Assembly (NCBI GenBank): GCA_030272585.1
Contig: BSYQ01000008.1
Coordinates: forward strand, 248,001 to 312,000
Direction of reading: 5' to 3'
From: Bryopsis sp. KO-2023
Lineage: Eukaryota; Chlorophyta; Ulvophyceae; Bryopsidales; Bryopsidaceae
Length of the DNA: 64,000 bases
The notes under the pieces are model-generated. The model did no database searches. It saw only the letters and a program-made list of their open reading frames with translations, and was not told where the DNA came from. Position numbers and translations under genes: made by a program. This document shows positions 33,002 to 43,771 of this stretch, piece by piece. Within the stretch, counting starts at the first letter, position 1. Each line of letters begins with the position of its first letter.

Positions 33002-36000
33002 TTAAACATCTCTGGGGTCCTTCACCCACTGCTTGGTTCCTGACAAAACCTCTTCGATATTTCGGGTGGCGCTGGCGCTCAGGTTAATGCCCATTTCCGT
33101 GATTTCATCCTTGAACGCCTGAGCCTCCTTCATCATGTTATTATCGAAATAAGTCCTGAAAATCGAATACACGATGCGGGAGCTTGGTTTTCCGTGAGTT
33201 TTGACCAGCTGCCAGATGTCCTTCACTTTGTCCACGTCGTTTCGAATGGCGAAGCTCTTGAGCAGTTCGTGGAGGGCTTTTCCGGACAACAACAGGCCCG
33301 ACTGTTTGGCAGCTCCAGCGTATTCCAGAGCCAAGTCGGCGGCATCTGCACGGAACAGAGCGTTGAAAATCCTGGAGCAAGTGGTCTCGTTGTACTCCTC
33401 CACCAACCCAAGCTTCTTGCGAGCTTCACGGTCCTTTTCCAAAAGCTTCATGGCTTTCTCAACCTGAATGTGGCAGCATGGAATCATAACATCTGTCAGG
33501 ACCCAAAAAATTGGAAAAAAGATATATACGGAAAGCCACCCACCCACACATTTTTCAAGACCCAAAAATGGGAAAAAGGATACATGCAGAAAGCCAGCCA
33601 CCCATTTTCCTCACCTCTCTCCTGGTTTCCACCTTCCTGAAAAGGAAGGATATGCACACGTTTTCCACGGGACCGCTGACTTCGATGGCTTGCTCCAATG
33701 CGCTGCAAAGCTCATCAAAACCAGACATCCTCAGCAGAGTCAGGTGCTGGCGAGGCTCAGAAATGGCTTCCTCCATGGTTCCTGGCTCGCCTTTGTGGGG
33801 GGGCTCCGAAGGAAACGTGTCATCATCGAGGACCTCCTTGATTGCGGGCCAAGACTCCACGACTGGAGAGGTGTGGAAAGACATGCGCTGCTGTTGCTGA
33901 GGCTGGGTAGGAGCAAGATACTGAGAACCGAAAAGGCCAACATGTGGGGTCCTGGAGAACTGGTTCTGAGTAAGCTGTTCACAAACAAAAGAATCGTACG
34001 GTCAGATAAACCATAATTCCTGGCAGCCAATTTGATTTTTTTGAGGATCATGGAGAGAAGTTAATGCATTACTACTCTTGCGGATGTTGCTGGGCTTCGG
34101 TTGGGGCGTCTCAATACATTTCATTTAAATATAATATAACAGAAAGATTTTTAAGTAAAAGAAAAGAAAGGCTTCTTTTTTACTAGTTAATTTTTGATGC
34201 TGCTTGCCTACCGAACTCAACCCTCGAACGACGGGGTGGCCAGTTCTCCTGGGCCTAGCCCAGACCTTGTCTTCCCACAGCCACGACTCCTCCCCAGACA
34301 AGAGCTTGTCCAGCCTGGAGTCGATCCTCTCAGAAATCCTGATACCCCTGGCTTTCAGCTCTCTCCTCAACAAATCGGCTTCCTCAAATTTGCCTTGGTT
34401 AAAGTAAGCCAGCATCATGATGACCACGCAATTGGAGTTCCAGCTCTTGCCAGCCATTTCTAATGATCGGAAAAGCCTTTCCACCAAGGCCACCTTTCCT
34501 TGCACACTGCACATCAAAACACACCACCCACAATTTTAGAATCATCACTATTGTCTTTTATTTATTCGCCATCCCATCAAAATACCCCTCAGGGCTTGCG
34601 CCAGCCATTTACCTTCTTTAAAACAGATTCAAAACTCTCTAGTGCTATTACAAGCAATACATTTGTCAGATCAAAGCAGCACAGCAGTTTTCATCCATTG
34701 AGCATAAATTCTCCATAGCATTTTTACCTGTATTGTTTCATGAGGTGATACATGTTGCTTCTGGACAGAGTAAGGCCCAATTGGACAGCTTTCTCAGCAG
34801 CAGCCACGACGAATTCATCCCCTCCAGCACGGTTCAAGGCATTGAACAGAGCTGCAGAAGTGACCTGCACCACAAGCCAGTCACTTTCCTCAAACATCGT
34901 CCCAAAAGCAGTATTGCAGAGCTGGAATGTTACACAGCTAATCTGTGTACTACCCAATGGAACCCCCCAAAGCATTGCAAGTTGGATAAGTACCTCATCA
35001 TAGGGTTGAATCACCCCTCTGCTCAACCGGCAGCTCCGGTCGTCCATGAGAATAGCTACAGCCTTGTCTGCCTCCTCCTGGGTGCGAACCTTTCTGAACA
35101 AATGGAACAGGGTCATGTCTGGGACCGGGCCCACCGAATACAAGTGCTTCTGCACAGCTTCGCACAAGTGAGGAAATGCCAGCGAGCCCAAATGGGACAG
35201 GTATTTTCCCGGATCTTTCACGGCAGAGTGCAAAAGGGATTCAGGGCTGTGGGCTGACGATTCAGTCTTGCCCAAGTACATATCCGACAGGGAAGGGCGA
35301 CCCTGAGGGCCCATGACAGACGATACGTAGTGGCTGCAGTTGTCCCGGGTGTCACAGCAATAGCTCGATGGATCGTTGTTAAATGCTGGTGATTGTTGCT
35401 GCTGTTGAAATTGAAGCGGTGTGTCTGAAGGGACCTGAGAATTGGCCCATGCCCCCATGTCCAGCATGTCTCGCTGCTGCAGCTCAGCTGCCTGCCAGAT
35501 TCAAACATTCATTTAATAAGCCAACACAGCAGAGGGGTACTCCCAGCAACCCAGTGAACACAAGCAGCGGTAGTAACGAAAGTTTACTTAAAAACCTAAA
35601 ACTTAGGCCCACCTGCTGTGCTTGAGAAGAAATCATAGCCTCAAGGAGGAGGGGGTCGACTGATGGGTCCAACATGGCCTCTTCAGCAGCATTCCCAATC
35701 GGATCTAATGTCAGTGCAGAAAGCTCCTCCATTATCATATCAGCACCAGAATTGACTTGGGTATTGTTGGTCACGGCTGGAGGATAATTGAAGGGCTGAT
35801 TAGGATGGGATGGCGGCGGGATTGTGCCCAATCCACTGTTCATTAACTAAAGGGAGAAAAAAAATGCACAGAAAAACACTGATCAATTGGAGGTGTAGTG
35901 GGCTGGGTGTATCACTCTATAGTTTGCCCTCACAGTGTGACAATGTGTGAGAACAAAAAGTGACCAGGGTGTGCTCCACATCAATTGCCAACACCAGATA

Positions 36001-36414
36001 TTCCCAACACCACAAGCTGATTCCTCGAGTATCTTTCAACAAATCCTGGGTCGCTACAACTTAATGCCCACAACCTCCTCCCCCCCCCCCAAAAAAAAAT
36101 GAGGCAGCATTTCAAACAAAAAGTGTAGACCTGCATTTCAAACAAAAAGTGTAGACCTGTATAAGAACAGCACCCACCTCAGAAAAGCCCGCCCTCGTAG
36201 AGGGGGCAAACGGACTTTGGAAAGGCTCCTCAGGAACATTCGTGCTCCAGATGCTCGAACCAGTGGAGTACAGTCCTGTAGGTGTTCCAGGCTGTGGAGT
36301 GTCCAAGGTTTTGAACGTATTATACTTGTCTGAGTGACAGGCAGCCAGCCATCCCGATAACCCTATGGCTCGGGTCCCCGCCCTGCCAGCATACACAACA
36401 CGTGACTTAGACGC
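33002..36414 (-). CDS. PPR-like helical-repeat protein (5' end unresolved)
   Basis: Seven exons on the minus strand (36178-36414, 35613-35846, 34994-35491, 34728-34864, 34212-34506, 33615-33974, 33002-33463) join in frame to 2223 nt. The first of these has no ATG in frame and begins at an acceptor, so at least one upstream exon is missing. The N-terminal third is low-complexity and Gln/Pro/Ser-rich, with a run of five Gln (PLQFQQQQQS). The rest is alpha-helical repeats of PPR type, for example VVIMMLAYFNQGKFEEADLL followed by RRELKARGIRI, SRIFNALFRADAADLALEYA and RIVYSIFRTYFDNNMMKEA. PPR-type proteins usually bind organellar RNA. No presequence could be assessed. It could instead belong to a related helical-repeat family. 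Confidence 0.7.
33520..33625. repeat. Imperfect tandem duplication inside an intron
   Basis: Two adjacent copies of a 50-60 nt unit (GACCCAAAAA...TGGAAAAA...GAAAGCCA(C/G)CCACCCA) lie in the intron between 33463 and 33615 of the PPR-like gene. Confidence 0.65.
36109..36160. repeat. 26-bp tandem direct repeat
   Basis: Two adjacent copies of CATTTCAAACAAAAAGTGTA plus GACCTG occur in the intron before 36178 of the PPR-like gene. Confidence 0.8.
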
Positions 36415-39400
36415 CTGCCAGAGTGTGACAGAATTTCATAGCCGTCAACGTCAGAAACTGTCACTTTAACAAGGATGTGGGCCCATGCTTCTCTCGGGAT
36501 CCCAACCGTCTGGAGGGTACGTCGCGTGGCTAACCGCCACTGACCAAAGAAAGTCGTAGGGCTTTGAGGAAAATAAAATTGCCGCCCACGAAATCACAGG
36601 CGCCCTCTCGAGAACGCGTTGACGATTATTGCGGAAAATTGCCGCAAACGTCCTGACGAGAGCTCGCGTCGCTGCGAGAAATTACACGCGGGTTGGAGTC
36701 GCCGTCTCGGGGCGATCGGATGAGCCCACCCACGTGGACGCGTTTCACTGTTCCAGAAAGATCCCCCCCCTCCCGAACGGATCTCCCCGGCTCTTCAACG
36801 TACCTAAATGTAGGAATCATTGGAGCTCACGGCTTGAAAGCGCTGTGAAATTTTTAACCTCCCTTGCCGCCCACGCAGCAGTTGTTCCCTATGAAGCGAA
36901 CCTCAACGATCGCTGTGCGTCTAACTTCACTATCAATTTTTTAAAAGAATGTCCCCTCTGCTTTTCCTCGAACAAACGTTTTTTTTTCTCTCTCTATCTT
37001 ATGTACACTTTCTTCTGAACGTGTTATAACGAAATCGAACAAGCCAAAACGTTACGACCTACGCCTGAATGTGAGTTCAAGAGAAAATATGTGTCGGGGC
37101 GACACACGTACACTGTACCAACCGCACTCTGCACGGAAACGGGCCCATGTCGGGCAGAATCGTACCGAGACGACGTACTGCCAGGAATCGGACAGAACAC
37201 AGAAACCCACATCAACGTGACGCACATGGAAGAAAGAGAATGTCAAAAAGCACATCGCCGCCTCGGTTTCTTTTTCATCGACCGTCCCATCAAAAGGGCT
37301 CTGCCCTTCTTCTTTCCCCACTAGCTGGATCACTGCCTTGTGGGTGTTTATGGGTAGTATCTAGACTGGATGGGAGCACATTAGCCCAGCTGGGAGTTGG
37401 TGGCCTCTGCTATGTTTCCATCACTCCTCCAGAGATTTGATTTGAAATATGGAATCTTTTTACACTTGAGGTCATTGTGGCTGTGCACCTGTTGGTTTGG
37501 CCTGAGCTGGGCCTGTGTGTTGTGGTTAGAGGTCACACCAGCTACTGAGCCCAACTCAGTAGCTTTCCATCTGGAAAGTGTGTTGCATTGATGCTTTCCG
37601 TCAGTCCTGTCCAGTTGATAGGAAAACGAAAGTTTTCCCAACTCAATCCAAACCACCCAAGCAAAGAATGTATCTGTTCGATCTTTTTCTGTCTGGATTG
37701 AAGTTTTTTGGTAAAAGAAACTGGGTAGCAATGAAATGTCACCGAACCTTTGTGGGATTCAGCGGTTCATTCGCAATTGTGCAAACAAGTCTGACCAAAG
37801 TCCCCCACGCACAGGCTTCCACCCTGTCGAGGACCTCGAGGATCGAGGACCCACAGTTCGTTTTCAACAAGTTCGTCCATCAAATTTTCATTACCTGCAC
37901 TACCACTGGACACTGGCTCTACTGACCTAGCTTATTCAAAGCCATTTTATTCACAGGCATGTTCGACTCATCCTGAGAAAACCTTCTATTCGGCACCGGT
38001 AAAATGGAATTTGACCAGTTCCCTACCATCCTGCTCGTAATTTGTTATTCTTATTTCTTATTCTGAAAAACCAGGTTTTCTTTTCCTTTTTTTGCCAATA
38101 TGTACTCTTACACATGGAAACCTTCGTCCATACACCATCCTTTCCCCCCTATAACCCCCTTCCCCACAACAATTGCCTTCCTACTTTTCCATGTATACTA
38201 TTTTTTTTTTTGTTTTTCATGCTGAACATTACAGTCTCTGGCTTACCAAATGGTGGTATGATTCATGGAAATAGCTTTTCCCCATCTTTCTCTTTCCCTT
38301 TTTTTTGTTTTGAACCATACTCTCTCTGTGTGTGTGCGTCTCTCTGGATTATCCCTATTTCCCATTCTCTTGAGCTATCTAGGTCTATCGGATCGAAATC
38401 CAAGGGGCAAGCAAATCGTTCATACTGAATTCGCCACCATCACCATTTTTTTTATACTGGGTTTGTAGGAAAATCACCATTCAAATTCGATTCTCAAAAT
38501 GAAACTCCAAAAATTTGTGAAATAAAAACCACCGAATAGAAAAAAAAAAGAACACTACGGGGCATATATTGGACGTGCGATTTCCTGAAATAGATTTTTG
38601 AAACGTACGATTTTCCAAAAGCAAAATGCCCCAGTCCCCACAAGAGCTCCGAACTCATTTTGAACCCCCCCCCCCAACTTTCCCCCCTTTTTTTTCTTTT
38701 TTTTCACATATTTCTCCCCATAGTTAAACCTCTTCTTTGTCAGCTTTTTTTTTTTCTGTTTCGACAATGACCCATCTATTTTTCTTTTTTTTACCAGAGT
38801 TATTTCGCCATATCGAAATCTCGCATACGATTCCCGGCTAGGGAAAAAGAGGGAAGAGCTGGTTTCTTTCTCAAATAATAATATAAAAAAAAGAAAACAC
38901 AAACAAAAAAAGTAAAAAAGAAAGAAGGAAAAATAAGTTCAATCAAGAGCGTGTCTGGTGTTTAGGAAACACTTTTCTCACTTATGTGTTTTCATATCAT
39001 CTCTTCGAATAGATTTTTTTTTTTTTTTTTTTTCGCTTTTTTTTTCCGTTTCCCTTCAAATCCCATTTTGAAAGAAAACCATCACAAAATCAAACGAGAA
39101 AATAAACTTCACGGAAATTGACCTGAAGAAAATAGGCCGGATGAACGACTAACCAAAGTTTCTCAAATCCAGAGAGACGTCCAAGGATACCAGCCAAAAT
39201 GAAGGTGTCTTTTATAATTTTTTTTAAAGCTTATTTAAACCCATCACCTGAAACTCCCCTAATCCCATAAATCCAGTCCATCTTTCTTTATATAAAAAAA
39301 AGACCTCTCAGCAGGGTAAAAAAAATATATGTGTGTGTATATATATAAATCAGTGGCTCCGTCATAGCCGATTCTTTTTCCACCCATCGGCAACACTTGG

Positions 39401-40620
39401 AAGTAAATTCTTTCTTTTTATGGTTGGTTTTTATATATCGTCCCCACAGATTTCCTTCCTCTCTCTCACTTTTTTTTCTCACTTTTTTTCTCTCTCACTC
39501 TCTTTCCCTCTTTTCCCCATATGCTCTCTGTCATTCCTCCCCTATTAAATACAATTGCTAAAATAATGGCTGCACCCCACCCCAACCCAACCACAAGTCC
39601 ATAGCTATTACATGTACACCTGAAAATTCCCTCCCTTCTGTCTCTTTTCCTCTTTTTCCACCCTTTCGCATATGCGTTCATATCGTACCGCTATTTTTTC
39701 AAAAAAAAAAAAACCAATAAAAACCGACCTCAGGTATTGAGAAGGACAAAAAAAATCAAATCAAATATATCTGTTAAAAAAAAAACTATCCGATTATGTA
39801 TTTTCTTGTCTCTTTCCTCTCCCCAGGTACACATGCTTAACAATGCTGTGTGGCCTCAGTTTTGACTTTTTGCAAACCAACGCATAAATTAGCTTCCTGT
39901 CATGACACCTAATTTCGAATCAGCGAGAAGACAACCAATGACTTTTTTCTTTTTCTTTTTTTTTTCTCTTCTTTTTTTTTTTGGTGTTTTTTTGTTTGTT
40001 TTTAATTCTTGTCCAAAAATGAAACCACCAAGCCAAAACAAAAAAAAATTCGGAAGGACATCGTTGCAAAAAGAAAATCTTTTCCCCTCTCTTTTGGAAA
40101 CGTCGTAACGGATTTCAAAACATGGTCGAAATTTTTTTTGGCATCTGTTTTTTTTTATAATTCTTTTTCCTTTTCTTCCAGCTTTTTTTTTTTTTTTGCA
40201 ACTACAAAGAGCCCTTACCCATTCACTTCTTTTTCTGTTCCTTCATACATGGTTTTAGAAAAGACTCTCCGAATAAGAAAGAAAAAATTATAAAATAAAC
40301 GACACCATATATATGAAACATTCATATATTGTAAACCAAAAGGGGTAAAATTTTCTTCTTGGATTTCTTCTTTGAGCTGTTTTCTTGCTTTCCCCAACCC
40401 TCAAAATTCAACCACCCTTTATTACACCCCCGCCCCCACTTAATGCACCCTCCCTAAGCATTGAGGATTCCCCCCCCCCTTGTTGAACCACACATTTTCG
40501 CCTCTGGACAAGCGACGCCCCTCCATACCAACGCGCATGCATCTTTCAGTTTTTTTGCCCCCCAGTTTCTTCTCCGCCTTCGTCTCTCCTTCTTTTTTTT
40601 TCTTGGACTATTCGTTCCAT
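36415..40620. other. Long gene-poor region, low-complexity T/C-rich
   Basis: The left part (36415-37050) is GC-richer and probably contains the promoter and missing 5' exon of the PPR-like gene; AG/GTACGT at about 36801-36807 on the minus strand is a strong donor after a short ATG frame, but its phase does not fit. From about 38040 to 40600 the DNA is dominated by poly-T and TTTC blocks (for example T-runs near 39013-39032 and 40184-40198). No gene is supported. Confidence 0.45.
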
Positions 40621-41562
40621 TCATCTAATCGCCTCGACGGCCTGACGCTCATTTTCTACCCTTGGCGTTGCTGGCAAAAGATCGACAGATTCTACCTCGG
40701 TCGCGTCGTCGATAACGAAAGAAAACCTACCCGCAGCCCCAAAGTTTTTCGTCCTTCTTTTCTCTTCAATGTGGTTAATCAAATCTTCGAAAGATTCCGA
40801 AGCACAAGAGTCAGCGTCGTCGTCGTCAAAATCCTCGTTGTTTTCCCCGTCGGAATCCAGCTCCTGAACTCGCCTGCGGTGGCTGGAAGGCCCGCAGCAT
40901 GCGTTGTTGGCCTCGCCGGACGAGACTTCCCCCTCGCATTCGTCGCCCTCCTTGCAATCCGACCCGCACCCCGAGTCGTCACCGTCGTCGCCAGAGCTGG
41001 CAGCATCCCCCAGGTGTTTCAACGCCACGCCGCTTCCCCACGCCTTTCCCACATCGTTCGCGTCGTCGGTCCCGGCGTCCGCAAATTCAATCGGTAACCT
41101 GTTGATGTTCGTGTCGCGAGAATCGTCGAGAGAGCCCGGAGATCCGCTCGTCGACGAAATCTTCTTTTCTTGGACCGAGACGGTCTGGCTCCTGGAATAC
41201 CGCTGGAGTTTCTCGGTCACACTCGGGCTCTCGACGTACGGCGCCTTGAAACTCGACGATTTATCCCACGCCTTCCCGGAGAGCACTTTCCGAAGCGCGC
41301 TTTCCCTCGGAGGTCGAACGTACCGCTCAGCGACGACCTCCGTTACTCGCTTCTGAAATTGCGAACTCTTTTCCTTTTGGAACTTCTCGACGCGGTGCGT
41401 GATGAGGCACTTGGTACAGTAAATGTTGCCCTCGTGGAAAACCCAGATTCGCCTCTCGGCACCCGACAGTTTGTTGAACGGCTTCTTCGCTTCCTTTTCG
41501 CACAGTGCACAGGAGGGCACCCTATAACGATTGGCTATCGGCACGCACAAGGTATTGCCCAT
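40621..41562 (-). CDS. Intronless acidic protein with N-terminal lipidation motif and Cys pairs
   Basis: A single 942-nt frame encodes 313 aa. The ATG at 41562 gives MGNTLCVP. Gly2 plus Cys6 matches the pattern for N-myristoylation followed by palmitoylation, so membrane anchoring is likely. Two Cys pairs follow: C18-x-x-C21 and C49-x-x-C52, with His43 and a downstream THR, which may form a small zinc site. The C-terminal half is strongly acidic and Ser-rich (SSGDDGDDSGCGSD, DEDFDDDDAD-like stretches) and probably disordered. An upstream in-frame TTG at 41583 is not an ATG. I recognise no family. The acidic tail and lipid motif suggest a membrane-attached adaptor or scaffold; that is inference. 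Confidence 0.65.
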   Translation of the reverse strand: MGNTLCVPIANRYRVPSCALCEKEAKKPFNKLSGAERRIWVFHEGNIYCTKCLITHRVEKFQKEKSSQFQKRVTEVVAERYVRPPRESALRKVLSGKAWDKSSSFKAPYVESPSVTEKLQRYSRSQTVSVQEKKISSTSGSPGSLDDSRDTNINRLPIEFADAGTDDANDVGKAWGSGVALKHLGDAASSGDDGDDSGCGSDCKEGDECEGEVSSGEANNACCGPSSHRRRVQELDSDGENNEDFDDDDADSCASESFEDLINHIEEKRRTKNFGAAGRFSFVIDDATEVESVDLLPATPRVENERQAVEAIR

Positions 41563-43771
41563 CAGGCGGGGAAGAAGAAGCAAAGCCCACGAAAGTAGCG
41601 TTCCTCAAATCCGTGAAACGATTCGGGAGGGGTGATTTATTGGCTCCAAGTGTCGACAACGGGCCCCAGCAAAACTTCTGCACCAGCTCCTCGGAATTGA
41701 GCGACAAATATGGTGTGTGTCTGTAGGCAGACCAAGAAACCACGCCAACCCAGCGCCTCACGACTTCCCTTCCACAGGGACAGGAAAACTTGAGCGTTCG
41801 CTGGATTACGAGGGCTTCTTGACAGGAAGTTTCACAGCCCACACGTAACCCTCACTCCGGAGGTCACTTTCCGGATCTGCTTCCTCCATTTCTTCCTTCA
41901 TCCCACCCCAATTTTCCAGAACTTGGAGCGGAAATCCGAGTGCAGGGACCAATTCCCGCAATAACGGGGTGCCTTGCCGTTGCTTTCTGATTTCCTGGGA
42001 GCTTCAGTGTTTCGAATTTTGAGCGAAGGAGGTGTTAAATTTCTCTGAGGATATCTTCTTTCTGACATGTGGTGGATTTGTGTGTGTGCCAGAAGCAACA
42101 AGAGGCGAAAAAAATGCCTCCACCATTCTTCCAAACACCATGATGAGGATTTTTTCCAGGTGGAGATAAGCCCCCCTCTTGTTCTTTCAACATGACCTTT
42201 TTTCGGCTAAAAATCCATCCAGAATTGTCGATCCTGAAAGACAGTGCAGTGCAGTGAAGTAGCCAAAGCCGACAGCTCTTAGTACCGAATTATCCCCTGC
42301 CACATCAATGCTCTGCTCGAGACTCGTTTCTCGGAATGGAAACATGAAGGGATGGCTCCGAACGATGGCCTATTCAGACAAAATGTCCCAGAAGTGATGG
42401 CAACTGAAGTTTTAGCTTTTTTCAGCTCCTGAAAATGGAATATCTGTTGTTTTTTCTCCCTTTTGTCTCAAAAAACAGAATATCGATCGTATAATCCCTT
42501 CGGTCAAACGCCCATCACCGACACCCTTTCCCAGACAACCCCCTCCCTTTCCTTCCAAGGGTTTCCGACACTCGTATCAAATCCAATCAGCTTGTTTCTT
42601 GTCAAAATTTATGATTTTGTTTTTTTTCCTCCCCCAAGCACAAATCCCTCGATCAATCTAGATGGCACCGCATTGCCCAAAAATCTCCAACCCAACTGCC
42701 TTTGAAAAGTACATTGTATCTGTTTATAGAATCCTTTGATTTGAGAAATACGCACAAACACCAAGCTAATTCGGAAACAAAACCCTGTCAGCTCCCTGAA
42801 TGAAATTCCCCCACAGAATTTCGGAGCATAATTTTTTTTCCCCCAAGAAAAACCCCACCCAGACGAAAGGTAATAACACAAGCAAGGGCCAAAAAAAAAC
42901 ATTGGGAAGAAACAGCACTAAAATAGTAAATCTTTGTTCCTTTTTTTTTTTGCTTTTTTTTAACTCTAAGAAATTTATGGGCACCATGATTGAACCGATT
43001 TCTTGATGGCTGGAAAATTGAACACAGGAAATCCACTGAGAAAAAGAGAAAAAGAAAATTGAACACAACAGAAATCATCCAGCTCAGTTCCTGGACCCAA
43101 ATACATATCGACCTGTCGTGTCCAGATTTTTCCCCCTATTTCCCCTTTCCATGAAAAAAAAACAAGCAGAAAATATCCAAGCCAATCGAACAAACAGGGG
43201 ATCTGGAGGGAAACATATCTGATTTCTTTTCCCTTTTTTGGTTTTCGAGCCAGATATCCTGTTCGGAAAATTCCACTCGGTTCACACAAAAGGCATCCTT
43301 TCTCTTGTCTTTTTGACAGGGTTAGTCAAATCGACAAAAATTCAAAAAACTATCACCCACTAATTTCAACCCCCCACCCCCACCCCCCTTTTTTCCCAAA
43401 AAAAACTCCACTGAGACATTGCTCTCTTCTTTTCATTTCTCAATGCCATTATCCTTTTTCCCTGAAGCTTCAAATATCAATTCAAGAATCAAATAATATA
43501 TAAAAAAAGAGAGTGAAGGGGGGGGAGGGAGACTTTTTCTTTCCAAGTTTTTTTTTTCCTGTTTTTCATGCTGAAAAACAGCGACACCCTAACCAAACCG
43601 AAAGGAAACAAACAAAAAAAAGGGACAAAAGGATTGGAAGCTTCCCACTTACTCTCCAAAGGGCATAAAATTATTCATTCTCCATGAGACTCTTTAATCT
43701 GCATTACAGCCCACTTGATCATGTCCCATAGCCAATGACCGTTTCTTTTGAGGGGACATTTTTTACTCTTT
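41563..43771. other. Intergenic, no gene seen
   Basis: The first 300 bp are the 5' flank of the 313-aa protein gene. The remainder is A/C-rich with homopolymers. Some open frames are hydrophobic only because of T-runs on the minus strand. Confidence 0.4.

Noticed and set aside
36629..37018. 129-codon plus-strand open frame starting MRKIAANVLTRARVAARN, resembling an organelle presequence
   Set aside because: Only the first residues look like a presequence; the rest has no domain, and it overlaps the likely promoter of the PPR-like gene on the other strand.
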